From contig CM056995.1 in NCBI GenBank assembly GCA_029891345.1, positions 82,895,895-82,959,894 on the forward strand: 64,000 nucleotides of DNA, written 5' to 3'. Of this stretch, positions 21,340 to 33,202 are shown one piece after another (position 1 is the first letter of the stretch; every line of letters starts with the position of its first letter). The position numbers and the translations under genes were made by a program. The notes under the pieces were generated by a model. It did no database searches and was not told where the DNA came from. It was given only the letters and a program-made list of their open reading frames with translations. The DNA is from Dryococelus australis (lineage: Eukaryota > Arthropoda > Insecta > Phasmatodea > Phasmatidae).

Positions 21340-21366
21340 CATGGTGGATAAACCGACAGCACCTCT
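21340..21366 (+). other. Possible short first coding exon (speculative)
   Basis: An ATG followed by eight codons (MVDKPTAPL) ends exactly at a strong splice-donor consensus, GTGAGT. The preceding context, 'CAACCAGC', is acceptable. No downstream exon can be linked with confidence. One candidate is 'IKANGKRHLTWVTRW', 'LADLVRACRIGSLIHPHVI' and 'EPMISCMYIFK' at 22170-22313. Could be chance. Confidence 0.2.
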
Positions 21367-21484
21367 GGTGAGTAAATCTATAATTAATACACGAGCATCG
21401 CCTAGGTGTTGAAAATTAATACAAATGGCTTGCGAAAAAAAAAAACAAGATGGCTTCATATGACGGAATGAGCAAATATGAGGG

Positions 21485-21700
21485 AGGTGGAGGCCTGTCG
21501 ACTAATTAACCAATGAGAAGCATTGATGGCAGGTCGAACGAAAATTAGTAATCGACCAGTAAAAAACACTTGCAGGGCGTAAAGGAAGTAAAAATAATCA
21601 ACCAATGAGAATATTGTTGGAGGGTTTGGAGGGGAACCGGCTAATCAACCAATGAGAAACACTGGTGTGGGTCAGTAGTCTGCTGGACTTGGTGCTGAGG
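21485..21700 (+). repeat. ~46-bp minisatellite containing CCAAT
   Basis: Four degenerate units. 'AATCAACCAATGAGAA' is found at about 21508, 21600 and 21647, and a weaker unit near 21551 ('AATCGACCAGTAAAAAAC') fills the ~92-bp gap. G-rich linkers lie between them. Confidence 0.65.
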
Positions 21701-21904
21701 AAACCTCCAGTAATGTAGGTTTTTATATCAACTCTTTATTCATAATGTTTTATTATTTTGTATAAATTATTGAAAGTTTTCAATTTTTTTTTCTGTTTAT
21801 GTTAAGGAATTTTTAGAATATTTAGAAATTTTTAAGAATTTTTAGAAATTTTTAGGTCTTTTGGATTTTTTGGATTTAAGGTTAATAGCCAAGATTATTA
21901 CGTC

Positions 21905-22105
21905 AAGAGTATTGAGGCTTGAGTCAAGGGTCTTGATTCAAAGGTCTTGAGTCTTGAGTCAATGGTCATGTGTCTTGAGTCTATTGTATTGACTCCAGAG
22001 TCTTGAGTCTTGGGTCAAGAGCTTGTGTTTCGGGTCAAGGGTCTTGAGTCTTGAGTCAATAGTCATCAGTCAAGGGTCGTGAGTCAAGTGTCAAGGGGTT
22101 TTTTT
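21905..22105 (+). repeat. 7/14-bp minisatellite of GTCTTGAGTCAAGG
   Basis: Irregular alternation of GTCTTGA, GTCAAGG and GTCAATG heptamers over ~200 bp. It is followed by T-rich 'TTTTTTTAGGAATTT' repeats to 22160, and a weaker echo of 'GTCAAGGTCACAAG' appears at 22430-22455. Confidence 0.75.
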
Positions 22106-22169
22106 TAGGAATTTGTTGGAATTTTTTTTAGGAATTTTCTGGATTTTTATCAATTTTTTCCGGTTATCC

Positions 22170-22313
22170 AAGATTAAGGCCAACGGTAAACGACATCTAA
22201 CATGGGTGACGAGATGGACACTGGCCGACCTGGTGAGGGCTTGTCGTATTGGGAGCTTAATCCATCCGCATGTCATCGAGCCCATGATCTCCTGCATGTA
22301 CATCTTTAAATAA
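22170..22313 (+). other. Open frame of unknown nature next to minisatellites
   Basis: After a T-rich tract ending in AG, a 47-codon plus frame (about 'IKANGKRHLTWVTRW', 'LADLVRACRIGSLIHP', 'HVIEPMISCMYIFK') runs to a TAA at 22313. Its base composition departs from the flanking AT-rich DNA. It may be a 3' exon or a transposon remnant. No family is recognised. Confidence 0.25.
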
Positions 22314-24473
22314 TTTTAAAAAAATTATTTTTAATATAATTTTTCTTGGATTTTATAGGTTTTATGCAAATTTTTGTAATGTTTGTGTTCAAAGTCATCC
22401 ATGGTCACCAGGCAAAGGGTCAGGTTCAAGTTCTAAAGTCAAGGTCACAAGTAAAAAGAGCCCCCCAAATACTTCCAATGGATCGTTTTCGCAAAAAAAA
22501 AAAAAAAAAAAACTTATTTTCGAAAATCAGGGCATTTGTGCTTTCTGAGAAGAAAAACGGAAAATCTTAAGGGGGAAAAAATGGACATTTTGAGTGAAAA
22601 AAAGTAAATTCAAAATGGCGGCGGTCGGTTCCTGGCAACTATACCGGTCCCGTTGCCTCAAACTCCCCATTTCCCTACTACTAATAACACACTGGATTGT
22701 AGTCAGAACCCTACTCGTTTCTAATAGCAACATTCTATTCTGTAGAAAATAATGACGCCATTGATTGTGACGCGCTGAGATTTTACAATATGTTCTGTTG
22801 GCGTTACCATACACCTTTAACACTATTAGTAGAGTAGCCACAACCAAACAGACTGTTGTCCCTATTTTAACAGTCTTGGAAGTAATGGCTACAGAAGTAT
22901 GGTTCCTACAACAATATTTTTCTTTCAGTGTGCAAGGCAAGCTATGTTTTTAGATTTAGATTCCGATGCAGAAAATTTCAGAGCAGAACACACCGTGGTT
23001 AATTTGCTGAGCTACGAATTTAGAGGTATAAATCCTGAATATGAATGATAGCATGTATTCACTCGTCCAAACGGAAATAAATTTAACTGAAGAACAGCAA
23101 AGCAAGGCAGTTAACAAAATGGGTTATAAAAATAATACTGACGTCAGTTCCTGTATGTTTCCATAGTCAACTCGTTTGGGAAAGCAGCCAAATAGCTTTT
23201 CCGTATTTTGGAGATGTTAGAACATGTGTCATAGTATAAGATCGGATAATAAATTACGGTATATCAGTTACGAGGATATTTCAGCAAATAAAGGTAACAA
23301 TAAATGTTTGTCTAGATGAAGCAATACTTTTAAATGTCACGATAATCACAAAAGTGTTCCATGTTGTCTTCTCCTCTCAGGGTGCAAGCCAGTTTTAACA
23401 CACTTCTGTTAAGACACCTAGTTGTTACGATTACAGAAGGTTATGTATATCATCTGCTACTTCTCCAGGAACACAAACCAGTATATTTTTACTTACGTTA
23501 ACTATTATAGACCCGCGCTTACTCTACGTGTCCTTTCGGTGTTATATAACGCTTCAACGCTGCCATCTGGGCAAGCACTGAGAAAAAATGAGGGGGGGGG
23601 GGGGGGGCAGAATAGAAAAGACGATGTCGGTTAATGCTACCAACCTCCCAGCCGAAAATCTCACGGAGATACAAAGCAAGCTTTTTGTTTGGCTCTTCAC
23701 TGGTTTTAGGCTTATTTGAAAACATTTTTAAATAAAAATACGACTGTATTTTACTACAAACTACGAGTAGTTTTTACTAAATATCAAATACTTTTCTTTT
23801 TAAGAGTAAAATATTTTTAGCTCTTATAATCTGACCTTGCTTGCGTTCCCATGACCCTAGTTTCATAAGTAATGGAAAAACCAGTTTTTACTACACCTGC
23901 TTACTTTTCCTAGTTATTCTAGCTTACTGACTGAACCATTCCATTGCCCTTATTTATTGTACTTGTTCTCGCAATATATAAACTGTTCCTTTGAGAGCCT
24001 TTAGATATTATGTGACGGACGTTTCTCGAAGGTAATGCATTATTTACTTAACAGCTTCAAGTCCACAACGATATATCACGGGAGATGGCACGCCCTAGCA
24101 GCGTTACATTTCCACCGAACGTTAAGTGCTATAGTTATCGCACTTCCTCCACGACACCAAAGAAGAATGGATGTGGAGTACCGCAATTCTGACAGCTGCC
24201 ATTTGTTAACTTAAGGCGTTAGAACACCTGCAAATTATGTCAACAGGGAAATCAATTAGTGTACCGAGCGCATTCTGTGTGCAACTTCTACCATTATGTT
24301 CCCTCACTGGCGCAGTTTACAACTTAACAATTAATTTAAGTAGCGTAATGCAAGGAAAATATCTTGATGTGCAATCTGAAAATCAAATTATACATAGCAC
24401 AAGCAATATTATAATATTATAATATTAAAACTTAATCGGAATATTTGAATGAATAGAGCAATGGGGTGAATGA
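22314..24473. other. Unassigned interval
   Basis: Poly-A tract at 22493-22511 and a G16 tract at about 23591-23607. A minus frame of 137 codons (22527-22940) has no recognisable motif. Nothing else was supported. Confidence 0.35.
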
Positions 24474-24575
24474 CAAGGTGGAGATTTCTGGACATTCGCC
24501 ACTGCGATGTATAACAGATATCTGCATGACAGACATATGCATCGCAATTGCGAATGTCCAAAAATCTCCATCTTG
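24474..24575. repeat. 102-bp near-perfect hairpin element
   Basis: The left arm 'CAAGGTGGAGATTTCTGGAC', 'ATTCGCCACTGCGATGTATA' pairs with the right arm 'TATGCATCGCAATTGCGAAT', 'GTCCAAAAATCTCCATCTTG', with about six mismatches over 40 bp and a ~22-base loop. It could be a tiny MITE or a structured RNA. There is no second copy in the window. Confidence 0.7.
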
Positions 24576-25109
24576 GTAATCAAAATAATTTCAATACATA
24601 TGACGACGAAGGGAAAACTAAGACATTAGTCTCCTGCTCACAGTCGTTTGCTAAAACCATGCCAGATTAATGAAACAGAAAGCAATTTTATACAAGTAAC
24701 GCACCAAATTCTTTTCACGAGTAGGGTAACGTAGCACGATGCAGCCTAGTCCGAGTCAATTTGCGACTAAATATTAAATATATGGATTTCATATAATATG
24801 TTGATTTCATATAATTTCATATAATTGTTTCTATACATTTTTATTGTATTATCAGGAATCTTTTCAACTACTCTAACGAATTTCCACAGCAACTCCTCGA
24901 TAGGAATTTTGTTTCTATGAAAGCAATATCTTTGTGCCTTAGTGTAACATTTCTTTATGCATGTCTTTCACGCTCTTACTGCTATTTAGTATTACCAATT
25001 ATATATGCTACGTTTGAATAAAAAAAAATTTGTGCCTGTTAAATGTGTACTAGCATTAATATTCATTTGAAAAATTAACACATTGCATATAACATTAATA
25101 GTAGTGCAA

Positions 25110-25376
25110 TTTCGCGAAAATATTTCAAGACAAGTTATATTTCAAAACACTGTAGAGTCATTTATATATCTCGATTGGCTGGATTACGTTATGGCACATT
25201 TTGTCTGCACACGAATCACGTAGGAGCCGTGCCGATGTTGCTGGATTCTGAGTGGCCGGGTCAAATTCGAAGACGCATTTTCGCGCAGCCAACAACCAAT
25301 GGCAATAGAAAAAAAAACGTTGTTGGGGTGCTTATAGTATTAAAGTCTACCATGTACTCTTTTTTTTCGCGAAAAA
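25110..25376 (+). repeat. Interspersed family D
   Basis: A 267-bp unit bounded by TTTCGCGAAAA on both sides. The body 'TTATATTTCAAAACACTGTA', 'TCTCGATTGGCTGGATTACG', 'CACGAATCACGTAGGA' and 'ACCAATGGCAATAG' is shared with the inverted copy at 40637-40905 and with 27415-27690. It is probably a MITE with short palindromic termini. Confidence 0.75.
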
Positions 25377-26310
25377 TCACCATAATTACGAGAAACGAAC
25401 AACATAAAAAAAAAACGTGCAATACACTCCACGCACCTTTGCTGTGACTGGGGGGACAAACCTGAAAGTCTGTAAATATCCCATCTGAAAAGGCCCGCAA
25501 GATGCCTTGGTAACAATGCGCCCCACAGCGACTTGTGTCAAGTACATACACAAATTGGTCTGGATACATTCACGCAACCGTCTACGTAAGACCTGACTAG
25601 TGAAGCTGACGCTGATCTAATAAGAGTTTCTCCCTGCCTTCTCTCCTACGCATGGACTAAAGATGAGGTAGACATATCTCGCTGGCTGCACACAACCAGT
25701 CTCCGTGTTCCAACATTGAACTGCTTTTCTGCCAACACGTCTAGCAAAAAACGGCATTGATTGGATTTGAGGTTATAACACTGATAAGTAAACATGTGCT
25801 TTGATATGTATTGTTACAATTTCCCTCTCTAGAAATTAAGTGGGCTATACCAAGTTCGTTAAGGGGTGGAAGATCTTAATTAAATTAAATAATTAATTAT
25901 ACTTTCCTTATTAAATTAACAATAACTACATCAAAATTCTCTGAACTCAAAATCTCACAATAAATTGATACCACTTACTGTGCACAACTAATTGCTCCAA
26001 TTTCATACAATTTATAATTACCACTAAGATATCAATTAAATAAAATAATTAAGGACAGTGTATCAACTTATTCAAATATTCTATAAAAATATGTGTCCAA
26101 ACTGACAGTTCGAATATTTACAGTAAAATCCGTATTACCCTTCCATCCAGTCCCACCTCAGTTTAGTCTATATCCCGCTAGTCGCAATGTTCTAGAGTCA
26201 TCCAAGCGCCCTCACATACAGTAGGCTCTACTCGTCGGTTTCACACCCTTTCGTCCAATCACGCCACGAACACCTCGCCCGCCGTCGTCCCACAATCTCA
26301 TATCGTCGTC

Positions 26311-26367
26311 CAGAACTCATGTCGTCGTCCAGAACTCATGTCGTCGTCCAGAACTCACTTCGCTCGC
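26311..26367 (+). repeat. 19-bp triplication
   Basis: Three near-perfect copies of 'CAGAACTCATGTCGTCGTC', the last diverging after about 10 bases, inside the GC-rich half of the putative LTR upstream of its TATA box. It could act as a repeated enhancer-like element. Confidence 0.75.
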
Positions 26368-26422
26368 GCACAGTCGGCCAGGCGGCCTCCGTCAAAGACT
26401 GCCAGCCGCTGGGTTGCGGCAG

Positions 26423-26430
26423 TATATATA
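26423..26430 (+). promoter_or_regulatory. TATA box of putative LTR
   Basis: TATATATA preceded by GC-rich DNA and followed about 30 bp later by 'CGCCACCTAGAATC'. Its position within the TG...CA block fits a U3/R promoter. Confidence 0.35.
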
Positions 26431-26998
26431 GTGTCTTAGACCGCCACCTAGAATCTTCCCCAACACCCGTGATGCGTCGCGGAAGACCGAGGCGCCAGCC
26501 AGTCTCACTAGAACATTCTTGCGTCATCATCAGACCCGTCGAAACCTCCAGAGGGGAGATGGGCCGTGACGCATGGAAGGCGCCGAGCAGAGCGACAGTC
26601 CACCGGCCCGCTGTCCATTATTCACAGGTTTCCCAGAAAGGGTGATCAGGAGGCAACCCCTGAGGAGGGGAAGGGTGAGATGGGTCCACCGCCACAGTGC
26701 CGGGCAGCAGAGCGTAACAGTGTGTATACTTCTTCTACCAAATTTGTAGCGCAGTCTGATTGAATTCGAAATTATAAAACTGATTTATTCAAATAAAAGT
26801 GCTCGTCTTATGAAAATCGAAATATAAACAAACACGTTTATCGCTGTTGGCCACGTGACTGACTGTTGTGTTGCTTTGCAGTAAGCAGTAGGCCAGTGGT
26901 GGTACATATGCAGAAGACGAATAATCGGTCTACCTATTTTTAGTCCGCTGCATTACTTGGCAACAGAATACTTCAAAATACAGAAATAAATTAGCCAC

Positions 26999-27402
26999 TA
27001 TAGTCCATTCACGGTTTCTTCACAGTTTTTTAATAAAACCATTGAAAAAACATCCCATGTATTATGTGTTTGGGGGCTTCCTATACATGTCGTATATCAC
27101 AACCATTTTACAATTGTGTTGGCGTGAAAGTAACCTACTTTCAATTAAATTTAAATTGTACTTATATTTTATCTTTAAATTTTAATATTTCATTTAAAAT
27201 GAAAATGAATAAAAACAGGGAGAAAATATGTGTGTTGGTAATGCCTAGTAAGAAATAGGTCTTAAGCAAAAATTGTGTCACACTAAGTGCGAACGAAAGC
27301 GGTGAGCTGTCCCTTTGGTGTAACTTTCTAGACTTGGTTAAGGTTAAAGTTTGTTCATCCGAGTCGGAAGAACCTACTGGAAGTAAGCGTGAATGGCTTA
27401 TA
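26999..27402 (+). repeat. MITE family B (reference copy)
   Basis: Complete plus-orientation copy of about 404 bp. It starts TATAGTCCATTCACGGTTTC and ends with 'AAGCGTGAATGGCTTATA'. Shared internal blocks are 'GTCGTATATCACAACCATTT', 'AAAATATGTGTGTTGGTAAT' and 'GGTGTAACTTTCTAGACTTG'. Not coding. Confidence 0.85.
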
Positions 27403-27414
27403 GCTAGGGCCACC

Positions 27415-27690
27415 TGTTTTTCGCGAAAAGATTTCAGGACTACTTGTACTCCAAAACACTATGTCTCAGATCCACTTTCGTGATTGGATGATTTTAACTG
27501 TCGCGCGTTGTAGGTTTCTACCTGCGAACCACGGACACTCAGTGTCGGAGTTACCCAATTCCCATTGGCCTAGTCAGGTAAGGAACTGTCTGCAGACAAA
27601 GACACGTCACCAATAACCAAAGGAAAACTATACGCATGACAGGACATTAGAGTATAGTGTTCCCGTAAATATTTTCGATAAAAACAGTTG
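27415..27690 (+). repeat. Interspersed family D, diverged
   Basis: Begins 'TTTTTCGCGAAAAGATTTCA' and follows the 25110 copy through 'CTCCAAAACACTATGTCTCA' and 'CGTGATTGGATGATTTTAAC' to 'AGTATAGTGTTCCCGTAAAT'. It lies 12 bp from the end of a B MITE. Confidence 0.65.
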
Positions 27691-27734
27691 GCCCTACTTA
27701 TTTATGGCTTATACTGCGAACTCCAGCGGCCCAG

Positions 27735-27990
27735 GGAGCCGCGGTGGTTAAGCGGTTAGACTGCTCGCTTCCCACCGAGGCGAACCGCGTTCAATCACCG
27801 GGCCGGTTCACTCCGGATTTTCGCAAGTGGGAATCGTGCCGGACATATGCCGCTGGTCGGCGGGTTTTCTCGGGGATCTCCCGTTTCCCCGGCCTTTCAT
27901 TCAGGCGTTGCTCCATCCTCACCTCACTTCACCCGCATCGGCTCTCAAGAACTCGATGTTAAGAGCCTCTAAAATATCTTCACTCACTCC
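27735..27990 (+). repeat. tRNA-derived SINE copy 3
   Basis: Nearly complete, about 256 bp. The head 'GCGGTGGTTAAGCGGTTAGA' looks like a Leu/Ser-type tRNA A-box region. Next come 'GTTCAATCACCGGGCC' (B-box region), then the body 'TTTTCGCAAGTGGGAATCGT' and 'GGCGGGTTTTCTCGGGGATC', and the tail 'TCTTCACTCACTCC'. Confidence 0.9.
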
Positions 27991-29300
27991 TGCGGCCATT
28001 CAGCGTGTGGGAACTTAGTTGCCAGCCTGCAGCCCTGCCAATACGGAATCTTCCTTACTACGCGATAACCAATGAGACACAAGGCTATTTACAGTGTCTC
28101 CCGCAGCCAATCAGGGAGTGGGTACGCCGACATCACAAGAACCGCCACGCTATTCCAGTTCTGTGTACTTAGATAGTCTGTGACTCGGCGAGGAACTGTT
28201 GTGGGCCGTCGAGACATCTGCATCGGGCGAAACGCGGGTCTACTCGAAAAGAAAAGGCCGGGAAAACGAGCAACGAGTACTACAGTTCGAGCGGGGCGGA
28301 AAGAAGGGCTGGGAAGGCAGTGTGGATAAAAAAAAAATTCAACCATGTTCACGCGTGAATCAACGCTCATCTGAGGGCGTAACGAACCAAGGGCTTGCCA
28401 CCAGCCTACGAAAACGAAATCCCCTCTACCCGCCCACAACCCGATCCGCCAACCGACTGACGTCGGTAAGAGCAAGGAGGAAGAGCGATGAACAAGAGAG
28501 AGGACGGGAAGGCGGAGTGTTAGCGGGGATGACACGACCGCTGCGGGAAGAGTGGCTTCCGAACCACAAGATTAGCAATGAGCTTCACGAGACAGATAAA
28601 ATGTATGTGAAACAAATAGCGTTGCACCCAGTGCCACGGTCGCGTTGTTTGTCGAACTGACCACAGAACATCTCTGGTACACGATAGAGTCTAACTTAAA
28701 CCTTTTACCACAGAAAATAGGTTAAGTACACAGACGTGAAATTCCTCGGCGGTTGTTTTTACGTGCACTCTAAATTTGAATAAGTGAGAACTGAGCCAAA
28801 TCATTGACAACAGTGACAATCGAGCAACTGGCAATCAGTGACATATAACTAATTAATGTCGTGGCTGTATTTCACTGATTTATTTGTGAATTCCCACTGA
28901 ATGTCAAAAGTTCTACTGCTATAATCACTTGTTCCCAGTTAATTTTCTTTGATTTGCCGGTCACCAGTAACTTATCAACAGACTGAGATACCGTTCGCCG
29001 ATTGATACCACTGATTCGGATTCAGAGTGTCGACGTACGCATTCTCTGGTTGGTTGCTGGAAGCTCTGAAAATTGGCCTGTTGTCTGATTGACTACCGAG
29101 TGCTGCGACAGATTCCGCATTAGCAGGGCGGCCGGCTGGCTGGCAAGCAAGAAGTCGGGCGTTCATTGGCGAATGGCGTCCCCACATGTTACTGAACACT
29201 GAAGTCATCTTGCTGGCGGGTGCCGCTGGAATTCGCGATATCAGCAGATATTTCAGTTCTATATCGTTAAGTATTCCGTGTTCCTACCGACACAATCCTA
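27991..29300. other. Unassigned; GC-rich 28.0-28.6 kb
   Basis: Two long overlapping frames on opposite strands (28199-28660 plus, 28089-28535 minus) reflect low stop density. Neither contains a recognisable domain. 29040-29230 is moderately GC-rich and also unassigned. Confidence 0.35.
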
Positions 29301-32300
29301 AGTAACAAGATAATGTGTGGGTATAAATATATAGAAAATTAGGTGGCATAGTGAGAGAGGAATAATTAAAGGTATCTCAAACCAATATCTCCAAACAAAA
29401 ATTAATGAAGCACTGGTATAGCAATAAACTTTTAACATCAAAATTTGTGTTATTGTAAAACCTATGTTTCACTACAAAAATGTTGTGTTTAAAAAATTAA
29501 AAAATTCCTAGACTCGCCGCTGGTATCATCATTCGGCTGACACTGTAATAAAGCCAACGAAGCATATTATGATTCAGTTAATATTTATCAACTCTTCTTC
29601 ACAAGGTTCGTTAACTTTACGGGCATGGTCTTAAATCGCTGACATCGTAGAACCGTCTATGGTATCGCACCTGCTTATGATGAAACTCAGAATTTGATCA
29701 CCCATAGACTAAGATCGTAAATGAGTTTGGAATTGTCAGAATCTGAGGGTTCCGAGAGGTCAAGCCTATCGGTTTATACACGTGCACATCTCTGCAACGA
29801 TTTGTTACTTCACAGTTTATTGCACGAGACAGCTCTTCAGAATACGAAACGCAATCCCTCCTTTGCTACGCTTCAAAGCAACAACTCCCAATAACGGTAG
29901 TCTACCACAATCAGGACGATATTTCTTCTCATTTCAAAAGTAACAATGTTGACGTTTATATTTTGCAAAGATGAAACCAAGTTACATGGAAGTTATTTTA
30001 ATTTTTTGCTAACAGATTTTTAATGCAGGATGTTCCACAGGCCATATTTCACCTTATAAATTAAAAAAAAAAAAAGGTCATGTTCTTTTTTGTATAACCA
30101 AAAACTACCATTATAAACTACCTGAAACAAACAACACAAAAATTAAGTTTTGTGAGCTGGTTCTTTTGATAATAACTACGTCCAGTTAGATGTCAAAATC
30201 GCAATAAATTATACACTCTTCTTGGCTCTTAGCATACAAATAGTAACTGAATCACCCGAAGAATAACGATAATTTATGCTGGAAAAATCCATGGGTTACC
30301 TTAGGACATTTAATAACGCAGGGGAATAATTTCGCTTTTTTTTTTTTAACTGCTGATTTTAGTAAAAATGTTGCATATATAAACAGAATGCTCTCTGATT
30401 CTTTGCAAACTAACTTCCTTAATCATTCCTTGAAATGAATTAAGATAACGACTTTCAATTTTCGCTGTTAAAAATTGTTTGCAGATAATGTAGTTTATTT
30501 CATAGTCGTGGCACAAAAAACAGTAAAATCATGACCATGGAACTTGGTAATGTAGGCTATTTTTTTGGGAATGGCAATGTATATAATATACACATGTTAA
30601 ACAACATTTGAGAGACGTATAATTTTATAAACACAGGGAAATTCTAATTTATAGTTTGAATACAAATTTTTCGTACAACATATGTTTATTCCTAAACATA
30701 GTATATTCGTATTTTAACACTTTACAATACAAGTTGTTGTAGAAAATATATTTATTCCCTAACATGATAAATTCGTATTAAACACTTTGCAACTAAAATA
30801 TTAATTATTTTTATGACAAGTCGGTAATTATGAATTCGAATACGTTAACACGTTAACGAGGTTAAGACGCAACTAGGCACCAAGAAAAAATTCCTAAGTC
30901 TATTTAATTTAGTACAGGGCCGTAAAATTTAGATAGCCCTACGCTCAAGCATTTTTGTCGGTTATATTTTAACGATAAGCAAATAATAAATACGAATTTA
31001 AAATTTCTCTCCTACAGACAATTTACTGAAACACGTAATTGCCGCACAGATATGTGATAACATTTATGTGACAGCGATAAGATCGCCAGTTGTCCGTGGG
31101 GCACAAGATCAAGGGAGCTATAAGTGCGACATCGAGACGCGCATCAAATGCCACATAGCCTTTGTGGGTGAAAAAATGAACTATATCGTGTAGGATCCTC
31201 GTGCTGCTGTAAGCAACCTGACCGGTCACTTCAAGCGGTCACTATATCATTTTGCTGGCGAAAAGTCTACAGCGGTGACTATCGTTTTGCTGACGAAAAG
31301 TCTATAACAAAGTTTATTAAACTCACCCATAGAAACACATATCGAGTAAGTATGTTTTCAGATATCCTATTTTGAAAGTCCCGTCTTGCACTTGCATACT
31401 CGTTATGGCAGTATTCTGCAAACACGATATGCAACATGTGTAATATTGTAAGGAAACGATCTATTCTCGCAATGAGCCAAGCGTGGCTGTAGTGGAGTTT
31501 ATAGTTCCTCGGAAGAAGTAAATCGTACCTCTAAATTATAACAACTTGCATAAATGCACTGCAGAACTCACATCGTTGTATAAGGCAAAACCACAAAACC
31601 GTATACCCGCTAGCTGTTTTTCTAATTGTACAGAAGCCTAAATAATATCTGGGTAGTTCATTTCCAAAGAGATCCTTGTCTGTGGACAATGATTTTCGGG
31701 AAACAGCGAAAAGTGTATATGGATTGTATTTCTTGATGTGGGTGTATGAATTTTGGTATGGCTATTACTGTTGGTTACGAACATTGTACTTAGAAATAAG
31801 ATCCTTCTGAAACCTAGTTTGTCGACAAGGACTACTTTGGAAATAAAATGAAATGAATTTTAAACCTGCGTTTAAACAGCTTTCGCACTGTTTTGAACCT
31901 ATAAAACATTTGTCATTCCATAGCAAAGGCTCGTAAGGAACCAACACGACCATTTTTGGAAACTGCCATATTTGTGGACAAGGAACGCTTTGGAAATGGA
32001 TCACTCATCCTCACAATACATTTCTGAACACAAAATCAGCCGTGAGCGAAGTATCATATGGATTAAAACTGTTGCTAAAAAAAAACCGCGCGAACATCTG
32101 CCAGAGAATATTTAGAATATATCAATGAAATAGCCACGTGGACTCGAGTCGTACACGCCAGAGTAATCACTTGCCGGCAATACATGTGACCGTCTGATAG
32201 CTTAGTCTACATGCTAGACTGCCACCTACCCACCCAGCCATACGGACCATTCCACGGCACAGCACAGTCAATCAACGATTTGGTACGCTCAGATCAAAGG

Positions 32301-32945
32301 AATCGAAGCGCCATTTAACGTCTGTACACTTACTTGCTCTGTGCCTCACTGCAAATCAACGTTATCGTCGTGCGACTTCTGTCCGGTGGCCGAATGAAGC
32401 TACTTGCACAATTTAAAAACTTGAGCAATAAGCAATAGAAGATGGGACATTTTCCACCGCCTTGGCTCAAATCTAAGTATACATCTCGAAGTTGCAGCTA
32501 ATCACTGTTTAAGTTTCACTGTAGATAAACTCGGAAACTAGAAAATTAATTCCGAAGTCTTAAGTTTATTCAATCACAAAAGAGCATGGATTTAAAATGA
32601 ACACATTTTTCAATTCTGATTATAAATTACGAAGGTCAAATGTTTATCTCTGTTAGTCCGCTAATAAAAATAATTTTCGACTACAAAAATCTTTAATACA
32701 AACCTTTTTCTATTTTTTTTTTCCAAGAATGCGCCTTAAAATGATTTTCTATTGGTCGAACTTAGGCATTAGGATCGTTATTGTGCCAATTAGAGTTTTT
32801 AAGTCTACTCGTTACTTACTACTGCTTAATGCTTAATTCGAGTGTGCATACCATCCCTTGACACTATGACGCAATGCACTCCTAGTACCCCACTCTCACC
32901 TTTTCTTTTCCCCGGCACTCACGCCAAAAAACTCTTGACCTATCT
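29301..32945. other. Long unassigned AT-rich interval
   Basis: No convincing exon, RNA gene, tandem array or member of the repeat families described here was seen. Diverged transposon DNA may be present but was not detectable by eye. Confidence 0.4.
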
Positions 32946-33202
32946 GGGGCCGTGGTAGCTGTGCGGTCAGCCTGCTCGCCTCCCACCAAGGCTAACCTCA
33001 GGTTCAATCCCCGGCAGGGTTACTCCCGGATTTTCGCATGTAGGAATCGTGCCGGACGATGCCACTAGTCGACGGGATTTCTCCGGGGTCTCCTGTATCC
33101 CCCACCCTTTCATTCCCGTGCTGCTCCATATTCACTTCAATCACCCACATCAGCTCTCAAGACCTCATTGTTAAGAGCCGCCCTAATCTCTTCATTTCAC
33201 TT
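32946..33202 (+). repeat. tRNA-derived SINE copy 4
   Basis: Full-length, about 257 bp. It runs from 'GGGGCCGTGGTAGCTGTGCG' through 'GGTTCAATCCCCGGCAGG' and 'GGAATCGTGCCGGACGATGC' to 'CTCTCAAGACCTCATTGTTA' and 'AGCCGCCCTAATCTCTTC'. Confidence 0.9.

Larger units (their letters stand above)
25812..26719 (+). mobile_element. Probable solo LTR
   Basis: A 908-bp block starting TGTTACAATTTCCC and ending GAGCGTAACA. The TG...CA ends extend to a TGTTAC/GTAACA inverted pair, typical of LTRs. The left half is AT-rich and the right half GC-rich, with a TATA box at 26423-26430. The 5-mer TGTAT abuts the left end and recurs three bases beyond the right end, so the target duplication is ambiguous. No gag/pol sequence is nearby. 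It could also be another bounded repeat, as only one copy is visible. Confidence 0.5.

Noticed and set aside
28089-28660. Two long overlapping frames on opposite strands (153 and 148 codons)
   Set aside because: They lie in GC-rich DNA with few stops. There are no motifs, no biased codon use visible by eye and no splice context, and antisense overlap of this kind is expected by composition.
32946-33020. Candidate tRNA gene
   Set aside because: The A- and B-box-like head is followed by the SINE body found in six other copies, so this is a SINE and not a functional tRNA.
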